A stretch of DNA of 57,211 bases. Source: Acidobacteriota bacterium. Its GTDB lineage: Bacteria > Acidobacteriota > Terriglobia > Bryobacterales > Bryobacteraceae. Both the position numbers and the translations under genes were made by a program. Numbering within the stretch: position 1 is the stretch's first letter; the number at the start of each line of letters is the position of its first letter. Of the stretch, positions 50,334 to 57,211 are shown in pieces. Location: positions 1 through 57,211 of the forward strand of contig JAPKYZ010000047.1 of NCBI GenBank assembly GCA_026394055.1, read 5' to 3'. A model generated the notes under the pieces. It was given only the letters and a program-made list of their open reading frames with translations, made no database searches and was not told the DNA's origin.

Positions 50334-53036
50334 TCACTCGAAGCGCAAGGCCTCGGTGGGGTCAATGCTCGCGGCGCGATAGGCGGGGATGAGGGCTGCG
50401 CCTAGGCCGGTGAAGACCAGGATGGCCGTGGCGGCGGCGACGGAGGCGGCATCGGTGGACGTTACGCCGTAGAGCTGCGATTCAACCAGCCGCCCGAGAG
50501 CCCACACGCACGGAAGTGCGATCACGGTCCCCGCCGCAATCATCCGGGCGGCATCGCGGAGCACCAGCCAGAGCGCTGCGCCGCGCGTCGCGCCCAGGGC
50601 CAGGCGAACGCCAATCTCGCGGGTCCGCTGCGTCACCACGAACGACATCACGCCGTAGAGCCCCACCAGCGACAGCAGCAGGGCCAGCACACCGAACCCG
50701 CCCGAAACCGTCGCCAGCATGCGCTCCGTGCTGAGTGAGCGGTTCACCTGCTCGTCCAGCGTGCGGAAGTACGCGATTGGCAGCGTCGGATCGGTGTCGT
50801 GGAGTGCGGCGCGGATCGCCTGGAACGCCGCCTCTTGAGTTCCGCGGACACGTACATAGAAGTGCCCGCCCGAATCGCTGCCTTCGAGAATCGGAAAGAA
50901 CGCCTGGTCGGACTCCTCGCGAAGCGCGCGGTAACTCGAATCAGCCACCACGCCGACAATCTCAATGTCGGGTTTCACACCCGGTTCGCGCCCGAAGCCC
51001 AGCAGCGCGCCAATCGGGCTGCGGTCACCGAAATACCGCTTGGCCATCGTCTGGTTGATCACCGCCGTTCGCACGCCCCGGTCCGCGATGAGGCTGGTGT
51101 CCTGCTGGTTGAAACTCCGCCCGGCCACCAGCTTGATGCCGAGTGTGGAGAAGTATTCCGTGCTCACTGAATTGAGATGGACCACCCGGTCGGTGGTGAT
51201 CCGCTCGCGCGCTGCGATGGTCATGAAGTTGTTCCAACTGCCACCCTCCAGCAGCGCCACTCCCGACAGCGCCGCGCTTTGCGTGGTGGGCAGATTGCGA
51301 ATCGCGTCGTGAAGGCGGCGCGTCAGCCGGCCCGCTTCGGCGGAGGTGTATCCGCTGCGGCGCGGCTGGATGCCAAACGAGACAAGGCTAGACGTCGAGA
51401 ATCCGGGCCCCTTGTCCATCAGGCCGGTCAAGGTCCGGACAAAGAGCGCCGCCCCGGTGACCAGCACCAGCGTGAAGGCAATCTGCGCCGTGATAATCAT
51501 CCGGCGTAGGCGGATGCCACCAATTCCCGCATCGCCACGCGAACGGAGCGAGAGTATCAACGAATCACGCCCGGCTTGCAGGGCCGGTCCCAACCCGCTG
51601 AGGAGTCCGGCCACGAGGCTCACCGTCATTGTGAACAGCAGCACTCGGCCGTCGATACTCGATTGCAGATTGTTGGCCACGCCATCGTTGGGTAGGAACG
51701 AGATCAGCGCCTTCAGGGCGAAAGGGGCCAACAGTATGCCCAACGCTCCGCCAGCCAGAGCAAACACGAGACTATCGGCGAGAAGCTGCCGCCCAATTCG
51801 TGCACGCGACGCGCCAAGGGCCATACGCGTCGTGATCTCGCGGCCCCGGGCCGAACCGCGGGCCAGAAATAATCCCGCCACATTCAAGCACGCCAGCCCC
51901 AACAGCAGCGCCGTCGCCGCCAGCAATACCCACAGTGGTTGAGAAAGCCGTCGCCGGAGGCTCGAATGGCCTTGCGGCGCCGGAGTGAGGCCAATCGTCG
52001 AAGCCAGAAACTTCGCGCGGAGGTTGGTGGTGATCCGCGGAAAGTCCGCCCGGCGCGTGTCCTCTTCCAGCATCGCCTTGAACCATGGCTGCAGGCCCGC
52101 CTGGGCTTGCTCTCGAGAGACGCCGGACCGCAAGCGGCCCAGGACCTGCATCCAGCGGGTGCGGCGATCGGTCAGCGGATTCCAGCCCGGCATCGCCGCA
52201 GACGTCATCGACACCGGAATCCACAGCGAAGGCACCTTGCCGACATCGATCCCGCGGAAGGTAGCGGCCGCCACGCCCACGACGGTCATCGGCTGGCTAT
52301 TCACCAACACCTTCCGTCCGATCACATCCGGGGCGCCCGCCAGTTGCGCCTGCCAGTAGTCGTAGGACAGGACTACCACCGGATGGGCGCCCGCAGCTCC
52401 CGCGTCCTCGTTGTTGAGTAGCCTTCCCAGTGCCGGGCCGACGCCGAGCACAGCAAAGTAGGTGCCGGAAACGAGCTCCGCGCCAACCTCCCGCGCCTCA
52501 CCGCCGGTCGAGAGATTCACCTCCGTCTCATGCCGGCAGAGCACGCCGCTGAAGAAGCGTTCCTGCTGTTGCAGGTCAAGACAAATCGGGTAAGACATCA
52601 AGTTGGTGCTGCCCCGTCCGGCGGCGGCTTGCTCCCCAACCCAGTCAATCAGGACCAGCCGTTCGGGCTCCGGCACCGGCAGGGCTCGCAGCACCACTTG
52701 GTCCACCAGTGAATAGATGGCCGTGGTGGCGCCAATGCCCAGCGCCAGCGACAGCACGATGGTCGCCGTGAAGGTTGGGCTGCGGAGGAAGGAGCGGGCG
52801 GAGAACCGCAGATCATACGCCAGGTCGCGCAACCAGCGCGTGAACCACACATCGCGCACGTCCTCCCGAATCTGCGTGGCGCCACCCAGTTCGAGCTTGG
52901 CCTGCCGCCGCGCTTCCGCCTCGCTCAAACCGGAGTTCACGAGATCGCTGATGCGCCGGTCGAGGTGATAGGCCAGCTCGCGATCCAAGCCGCTTTCCAG
53001 ATCGCCGCGCCGGAACCAGTTTCGGAGGGGCCGCAT
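50334..53036 (-). CDS. ADOP-family FtsX/MacB-type ABC transporter permease
   Basis: This is a 900-aa acidobacterial duplicated permease. The first ~85 residues are the soluble ADOP region (LRNWFRRGDLESGLDRELAYHLDRR ... ARRQAKLELGGATQIREDVRD). Two repeats follow, each made of a periplasmic MacB_PCD domain and an FtsX membrane domain: the first starts at FTATIVLSLALGIGATTAIYSLVDQVVL, the second at IGGIRLRRMIITAQIAFTLVLVTGAALF. The end has the FtsX signature TQRTREIGVRLALGATRGAAL and AYRAASIDPTEALRFE. No ATPase gene is adjacent, as usual for these orphan permeases. Translation is coupled to the PadR regulator through a TAATG overlap. Substrate unknown; export of a lipophilic compound or mechanical signalling are both possible. 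Confidence 0.94.
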   Translation of the reverse strand: MRPLRNWFRRGDLESGLDRELAYHLDRRISDLVNSGLSEAEARRQAKLELGGATQIREDVRDVWFTRWLRDLAYDLRFSARSFLRSPTFTATIVLSLALGIGATTAIYSLVDQVVLRALPVPEPERLVLIDWVGEQAAAGRGSTNLMSYPICLDLQQQERFFSGVLCRHETEVNLSTGGEAREVGAELVSGTYFAVLGVGPALGRLLNNEDAGAAGAHPVVVLSYDYWQAQLAGAPDVIGRKVLVNSQPMTVVGVAAATFRGIDVGKVPSLWIPVSMTSAAMPGWNPLTDRRTRWMQVLGRLRSGVSREQAQAGLQPWFKAMLEEDTRRADFPRITTNLRAKFLASTIGLTPAPQGHSSLRRRLSQPLWVLLAATALLLGLACLNVAGLFLARGSARGREITTRMALGASRARIGRQLLADSLVFALAGGALGILLAPFALKALISFLPNDGVANNLQSSIDGRVLLFTMTVSLVAGLLSGLGPALQAGRDSLILSLRSRGDAGIGGIRLRRMIITAQIAFTLVLVTGAALFVRTLTGLMDKGPGFSTSSLVSFGIQPRRSGYTSAEAGRLTRRLHDAIRNLPTTQSAALSGVALLEGGSWNNFMTIAARERITTDRVVHLNSVSTEYFSTLGIKLVAGRSFNQQDTSLIADRGVRTAVINQTMAKRYFGDRSPIGALLGFGREPGVKPDIEIVGVVADSSYRALREESDQAFFPILEGSDSGGHFYVRVRGTQEAAFQAIRAALHDTDPTLPIAYFRTLDEQVNRSLSTERMLATVSGGFGVLALLLSLVGLYGVMSFVVTQRTREIGVRLALGATRGAALWLVLRDAARMIAAGTVIALPCVWALGRLVESQLYGVTSTDAASVAAATAILVFTGLGAALIPAYRAASIDPTEALRFE

Positions 53037-53374
53037 TAGTTGCCACCCTCATCGAAGATCAACTGGACGGCGCCCGTCAGCTTGGCCCAACTTTCTTTCT
53101 CCACCGCCAGTTGCTTGCGCCCGGCCCGGGTCAATGAATAGAACTTGGCGTCGCGCCCGGTCTCGGACTGCTTCCATTCGGCCTGCAGCCATTCCTTTTG
53201 TTCGAGGCGATGCAGCGCCGGGTAGAGCGAACCCTGGTTCACTTGAACCACGGAGCGCGAGATCTGATCCAGCCGCTGCGCGATGCCGTAACCGTGCGCT
53301 GGTTCCAGCGCCAGGATCTGGAGAATCAGCATGTCCAGCGTGCCTTGCGGGATGGGGAAACGGGGAGTTGACAT
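53036..53374 (-). CDS. PadR family transcriptional regulator
   Basis: This small DNA-binding regulator has 112 aa. The winged-helix segment reads QGTLDMLILQILALEPAHGYGIAQRLDQIS, then VNQGSLYPALHRLEQKEWLQAEW and GRDAKFYSLTRAGRKQL, the standard PadR motif order. The short C-terminal helix (KLTGAVQLIFDEGGN) makes it a subfamily-2 PadR. In Acidobacteria such genes are typically placed directly before ADOP permeases, as here with a one-base overlap. It probably represses its own two-gene operon and responds to a small molecule; the ligand is unknown. Confidence 0.95.
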   Translation of the reverse strand: MSTPRFPIPQGTLDMLILQILALEPAHGYGIAQRLDQISRSVVQVNQGSLYPALHRLEQKEWLQAEWKQSETGRDAKFYSLTRAGRKQLAVEKESWAKLTGAVQLIFDEGGN

Positions 53375-53398
53375 GGATACCTCAACCTTCTACCAATC

Positions 53399-53427
53399 AA
53401 GGTACGGCAAGATAGGTCGAAGGTCAA
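53399..53427 (-). promoter_or_regulatory. Putative promoter and operator of the PadR-ADOP operon
   Basis: On the minus strand TTGACC and TACCTT are 17 bases apart, about 25 bases before the padR start. Just downstream, TACCT and AGGTA half-sites face each other between 53389 and 53404, a layout that could be a PadR operator covering the transcription start. The rest of the 161-base gap (53375-53535) shows no gene. Confidence 0.4.
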
Positions 53428-53535
53428 GGTGTTGAGAAGGGCCGGCCACGTTGTGCTGCGGCTGGCCCCATCAAAGCGATTGGACTGGACGATGGCCGGC
53501 TGCCCGGCTCGTCTCTCCGGCAAGCGGCTCCGGCT

Positions 53536-56500
53536 TTAGAAGACAAACCGCAGACTGAGCTGCAAGCGGCGGGCGTAGTTGGATTGAGTGGAGGCGCTGA
53601 TCTGGCCGAAGCCCGTACTGCGAGCGGTCTGGGCTTGCGTCACCGACATGTTGGGGTTCGGGAAGAACGGGTGGTTGGCGGCGTTCAACGCCTCGGCGCG
53701 GAATTGCAGATTCTTGCCTTCGGCAATGCGCGTGTCCTTGATCAACGCCAGATCGAGGTTGTTCTGGCGCGGTCCCCGCAGTTGCGAGAACCGGAAAGGC
53801 CACGTGCGCAGTTGATTGCCCACCAGTTGCCGGGCCGCCGCGGTTTCAAAACCATCGATATTGAACCAGCGCTCGGTTGAGCGCTGCCCGATGGGCAGCA
53901 GAATGTTCTTCGGGTCACCGTAGTAGATCGAGTTGCCCCAAGCCAGCGGGAAGCCGCTCTGCAGTGTCCAGATGCCCGACAGTTGCCATCCGCCAATCAG
54001 GCGAGAGACAACTGGATTGGGGGTGCTCAACCAGTGCCGGCCGGGACCAAACGGCAAGGACCAGATGCCACTCAGGTTGATCCGGTGCGGCGCATCGGCA
54101 TCGGAGATCTCGCGGATGGGGGCCGGGTCCACCGGGTTCAACAGATTCACCGCCTGCTGCCACTTGGAGAATGTGTAGCTGCCTTGCACGGTGTAGCCCT
54201 TGGAGAACCGCTTCTGTCCGGTCACCGACAGGCCGTGGTACCAGGAGTAGCCCGTGTTCTCGGTGGTGTTGATGGTGTTGTTGCCGAACGCCGGATAGGG
54301 CAGCAGCAGCGTCTGGCGCGACGTGGTGGTACCGGTGAAGAGGGACTGCGTGTTGCCCGGCACCAGGTTGTAGAACGGGCTATTGGGAATGGTGGCCGTC
54401 AGGTAATTGTTGCGGACGTCGTCGCGGGCGGGTGACGTGCTCCAGAACTGGCGGGGCAGGGCATTGATGTTGCGCGTCAGCTCGATGTGATTGGTCTTGT
54501 TGCCGATGTAGTTGGCCTCAATGACGTAGCCCTTGATCTCCCGCTGGAAGCCCAGCTCCCAACGCATCGTGATGGGCACCTTGGGGTACTGGTTAAAGAA
54601 CGAGAAGCCCTGGCCCAGATAGGTCTGGAGGCCATCGGCCGCGCCGCGCGGTTCGCTGATGCCGTTGGGGAAGGGATTGGCCAGCGTGGTCAAGAAGCTG
54701 CCCGGCAGGCCGTTGTTATTGCTCAGCACCATGTTGGTGTTCTGGGTGAAGCCGTTCTGCAGAACGTCGCCGCGCCGCTCGCCCAGGAAACCCGCAAACG
54801 CTCCAAAGCCGGAGCGCAGGACGGTCTTGCTGTCCAGCTGATACGCAAAGCCCAAGCGGGGCATCACGATGTTTTTGGGCGTGTTGTAGAGGCTGCCGCT
54901 GTTGCCCCCTTGGCCCGCAAACGTCATGCCGCCCTTTAGCGCAAAGGCGCTGGGCGAGAGCTCCGGAAAGCCGCCCGCAATGCTCGAATAGATCTTGGCC
55001 AGATTGGCTTGCGCGGTGGCGGAGATGGGCTGCGTGTAGTTGGGGTCAAAGCCCAGCGTGCTCCGGTTGAAGCGCTCATGCAGCGGCGTCTCGAACTCGT
55101 AGCGGATGCCGGCGTTCATGGTCAGCTTCTTTGAGATCTTCCAGTCATCCTGCACAAAGAAGCCCCAGGAGCCGGACTGTTCCACGTAGTCCGCCGCGCG
55201 CTGGATGCTGCCCGAACCCGGCAAGCCCAGCAGCAACGACGCCACCGACTGGCCAATGCTACCCGGCGACGTAGCCGAGTTGTCTAGCGGGCCGCGCGTA
55301 TAGGTGGAATCGAACGTGAACTGGCCGGTCTGCGCGTTGCTGAAGAAGCGGTCGGCTTCCTGGTAGACGCGATACTCAAAGCCCGTGCGGACCGAGTGGG
55401 CTCCAGCGGACTTGGTCAATGTTGCCGCCGCCGTATGGTTCATCACCGGGCGGAACTCTCCGGTGAAGCCGTTGCTGATGTAGCCGGTGAGGTTGATGCG
55501 CGGGAACCGGGCGATCTCCTTCGGTACCTGGCTGGCATACTGCTGCGAGAAGCCCAGCGTCGTCACATCAAAGCCCTCGGCCAGCTTGTTGCCGTCCGAG
55601 CCGCGGATGAAGCGGTTGTAGCTGTAGCGCGTGTTCAGCACCATGCTGGGCGACAGCGTGTAGACGTGGTCGAAGACGCCGGTGTAGGACTTGAAGATGA
55701 ACTGGATGCCGGTGAAGGCGTTCTGGAAATAGTCGTTGTAGGTGCTGGCGCGGTCGTACATGCTGTAGCGGACAAAGAAGCGCTGCTTGTCGCTGATGTT
55801 CTGGTCGACGCGGAAGGTGTGATTGTAGTAATCCGCCTTCTCCGCCGTGGCCGCGTCCAGGTAGTTGTTCAAGCCGACAACGTCGCCCTTGCTCTTCTCG
55901 GTGGTGGGATACCACTTCAAAATGGCGGACCCCACTTTGTCGAAACGGCCGGACGGGATCACGTTGCCCGGGAAAGGCGTCTGCGTGAAGCGTCCCGCTG
56001 CGGACGGGCCCGTACGCGTCGCCGGATCATAGATCGTGTAGCTCGCGCCGCCCGCCAGCAGCGCCGAGAAGTCGCCATTGTGCATCGCCGGCGTGGGCAC
56101 GGTGTTGGTGGTGTCGTCGTGGCGGGGCCGCGAATCGGTGATGCCTTCATAGCCCCAGAGGAAGAAGGTCTTGTTCTTGCCGTTGTAGAGCTTCGGGATG
56201 GTGACGGGTCCGCTAAACGAGCCGCCCCAACGGTTGAACTCAAAGTTGGGCCGCGCAATGCCGGCCTTGTTGTTGAAGAAGTCGTTCGCCCACAGGCTGG
56301 GGCGATAGAAGCTGTAGCCCGCGCTGCCGTGGAACTGGTTGGTGCCGGACTTGATGCTGATGTTGGTGACGCCGCCCTGGGTCTGGCCGAACTGCGCATC
56401 AAAGGTCGCCGTCTGCACCTTGAATTCCTGCACGATGTCGGTGGGCGGCACATAGGAGGCGGTTACCTCGTTGGCGTTGGCCGTGGCCGTCGTGGGCGCA

Positions 56501-57102
56501 CCATCAATGGTGATGTCGTTCAAGTTGCCGCGCGTGCCACCCATCGAGTAGTTGACGATATGCGTCGGCTCAAACGGCCGGTCCAGCCGCACACTGCCGT
56601 TGAAGGTGACACCAGCGGTCAGGTTGATCAACAAGAACGGATTGCCGTAAGAGAGCGGCAGATTGGCCACCCGCTGCGAATCGATGACCGTCCCCACGGA
56701 GGCGCTTTCCGAGTTGAGCAGCGAGATCTCGGAAGTCACGTTGACGGACTGGTCCGGGGCGCCCAGCTCAAGCGCGATACTCAAGTCCAGCCGGTCCGCC
56801 ACCCGCACGGTGACGGCATTCCGCACGGCCTTCTTGAACCCGGCGGCCACCACCTCCACCTGGTAGGTGCCGGGCTGTAATAGGGCCACGCGGTAGATGC
56901 CTTCGGGGCTCGAGACGGCATTGGCGCGCGTGCCCATGGCTCCGTTGATCACGGCCACCTGGGCACCGGGAACAACTGCGCCTGAGGGGTCCGTGATGAC
57001 GCCACTAATGGTGCCGCGTGTGTCCTGGCTCCACAGCAGCGGCGCGGCCAGCAGGCCCACCAGGACGGAAATAGAAAAAACAAAACCAACAGAGATGCGC
57101 AT
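53536..57102 (-). CDS. Oar-like TonB-dependent receptor with carboxypeptidase-regulatory domain (receptor 3)
   Basis: This 1188-aa outer-membrane receptor has a signal peptide (VGFVFSISVLVGLLAAPLLWSQ). A CarboxypepD_reg domain (ISGVITDPSGAVVPGAQVAVINGAMGTRAN, about residues 30-110) leads to the plug (LPLSYGNPFLLINLTAGV, GNLNDITIDGAPTTATANANEV) and a large barrel ending in RRLQLSLRFVF. AGGAAAGGAC is a good ribosome-binding site, but an IS5-type element begins only about a dozen bases upstream of the start codon, so the original promoter is separated from the gene. Expression may now depend on the element or be lost. No partner genes are on the same strand. Confidence 0.92.
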   Translation of the reverse strand: MRISVGFVFSISVLVGLLAAPLLWSQDTRGTISGVITDPSGAVVPGAQVAVINGAMGTRANAVSSPEGIYRVALLQPGTYQVEVVAAGFKKAVRNAVTVRVADRLDLSIALELGAPDQSVNVTSEISLLNSESASVGTVIDSQRVANLPLSYGNPFLLINLTAGVTFNGSVRLDRPFEPTHIVNYSMGGTRGNLNDITIDGAPTTATANANEVTASYVPPTDIVQEFKVQTATFDAQFGQTQGGVTNISIKSGTNQFHGSAGYSFYRPSLWANDFFNNKAGIARPNFEFNRWGGSFSGPVTIPKLYNGKNKTFFLWGYEGITDSRPRHDDTTNTVPTPAMHNGDFSALLAGGASYTIYDPATRTGPSAAGRFTQTPFPGNVIPSGRFDKVGSAILKWYPTTEKSKGDVVGLNNYLDAATAEKADYYNHTFRVDQNISDKQRFFVRYSMYDRASTYNDYFQNAFTGIQFIFKSYTGVFDHVYTLSPSMVLNTRYSYNRFIRGSDGNKLAEGFDVTTLGFSQQYASQVPKEIARFPRINLTGYISNGFTGEFRPVMNHTAAATLTKSAGAHSVRTGFEYRVYQEADRFFSNAQTGQFTFDSTYTRGPLDNSATSPGSIGQSVASLLLGLPGSGSIQRAADYVEQSGSWGFFVQDDWKISKKLTMNAGIRYEFETPLHERFNRSTLGFDPNYTQPISATAQANLAKIYSSIAGGFPELSPSAFALKGGMTFAGQGGNSGSLYNTPKNIVMPRLGFAYQLDSKTVLRSGFGAFAGFLGERRGDVLQNGFTQNTNMVLSNNNGLPGSFLTTLANPFPNGISEPRGAADGLQTYLGQGFSFFNQYPKVPITMRWELGFQREIKGYVIEANYIGNKTNHIELTRNINALPRQFWSTSPARDDVRNNYLTATIPNSPFYNLVPGNTQSLFTGTTTSRQTLLLPYPAFGNNTINTTENTGYSWYHGLSVTGQKRFSKGYTVQGSYTFSKWQQAVNLLNPVDPAPIREISDADAPHRINLSGIWSLPFGPGRHWLSTPNPVVSRLIGGWQLSGIWTLQSGFPLAWGNSIYYGDPKNILLPIGQRSTERWFNIDGFETAAARQLVGNQLRTWPFRFSQLRGPRQNNLDLALIKDTRIAEGKNLQFRAEALNAANHPFFPNPNMSVTQAQTARSTGFGQISASTQSNYARRLQLSLRFVF

Positions 57103-57116
57103 AGTGTCCTTTCCTA

Positions 57117-57211
57117 GGGCGTGTTCACACTACTAAAACAATAGTGCAGTAAAATGTTCTTAGGATGGAAATCACCGAAGAGCAGTATGCGCGGATCAAA
57201 GACAGCTTGCC
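57117..57211 (+). mobile_element. Left end of an IS5-family insertion sequence (runs off the window)
   Basis: The sequence GGGCGTGTTCACACTA resembles the terminal inverted repeat of IS5-family (IS427-like) elements and directly follows CTA, a possible target duplication. A transposase start lies 48 bases inside. The right end is outside the window, so the inverted repeat cannot be confirmed. Confidence 0.6.
57165..57211 (+). CDS. IS5-family transposase, N-terminal fragment (3' end outside window)
   Basis: The first 15 codons read MEITEEQYARIKDSL and run to the window edge. This is the highly conserved N-terminus of IS5-type transposases (DUF4096 region), where the DDE nuclease follows later. 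TAAAAT just upstream could act as a -10 element. The fragment is very short, so the call rests on the motif plus the adjacent inverted-repeat-like end. Confidence 0.7.
   Translation, partial: MEITEEQYARIKDSL

Overview
The window is GC-rich DNA from an acidobacterium, most likely of the Solibacteres/Bryobacteraceae type. This is inferred from marker families, not from rRNA: a Solibacter-type (TIGR03437-like) C-terminal domain on a secreted propeller protein, three very long Oar-like TonB-dependent receptors, a PadR regulator coupled to an ADOP-type permease, and a cytochrome/DUF1549/DUF1553 protein paired with a DUF1501 protein. No rRNA, tRNA or CRISPR array was seen. Coding density is very high, no gene-free stretch exceeds 300 bases, and many neighbours overlap by ATGA or TAATG.

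Layout. 1-2.6 kb (+): end of murA, a rhodanese protein and a CPA2-type antiporter. 2.6-4.6 kb (-): secreted type-B carboxylesterase and a small membrane protein. 4.6-11.4 kb (-): a 31-residue membrane peptide, a Solibacter-type propeller protein, a small outer-membrane barrel, a decaheme MtrA-type cytochrome and an MtrB/PioB-type barrel. This looks like a trans-outer-membrane electron conduit with lineage-specific partners. 11.6-19.2 kb (-): a Tad/Cpa pilus assembly locus (cpaA, cpaB, cpaC, cpaE, cpaF, tadB, tadC) with no pilin or minor pilins in view. 19.3-22.9 kb (-): a Gfo/Idh/MocA oxidoreductase, an amidase and an alkaline-phosphatase-superfamily hydrolase.

22.9-26 kb (+): a phosphonate cluster made of an OPA-type transporter, a FAD amine oxidase and phosphonoacetaldehyde hydrolase, without the usual PhnW transaminase. 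Oar-like receptor 1 (26-29.3 kb), a metallo-beta-lactamase-fold hydrolase and a convergent esterase follow. 31.7-40.4 kb (-): a tightly coupled nitrogen operon of SSS symporter, beta-propeller, two DUF1989 proteins, a biotin-dependent urea/guanidine carboxylase and allophanate hydrolase. The gene set fits guanidine use at least as well as urea use.

40.7-50.3 kb (+): divergent from that operon, Oar-like receptor 2, a second propeller related to the one in the nitrogen operon, a cytochrome/DUF1549/DUF1553 protein and a DUF1501 protein. 50.3-53.4 kb (-): ADOP permease and PadR regulator. 53.5-57.1 kb (-): Oar-like receptor 3, whose upstream region is cut by the left end of an IS5-type element that runs off the window.

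The most interesting units are the MtrAB-like conduit, the PhnW-less phosphonate route, the DUF1989/carboxylase/allophanate operon, and the related cysteine-pair propellers encoded on both sides of the 40.5 kb divergent promoter region.
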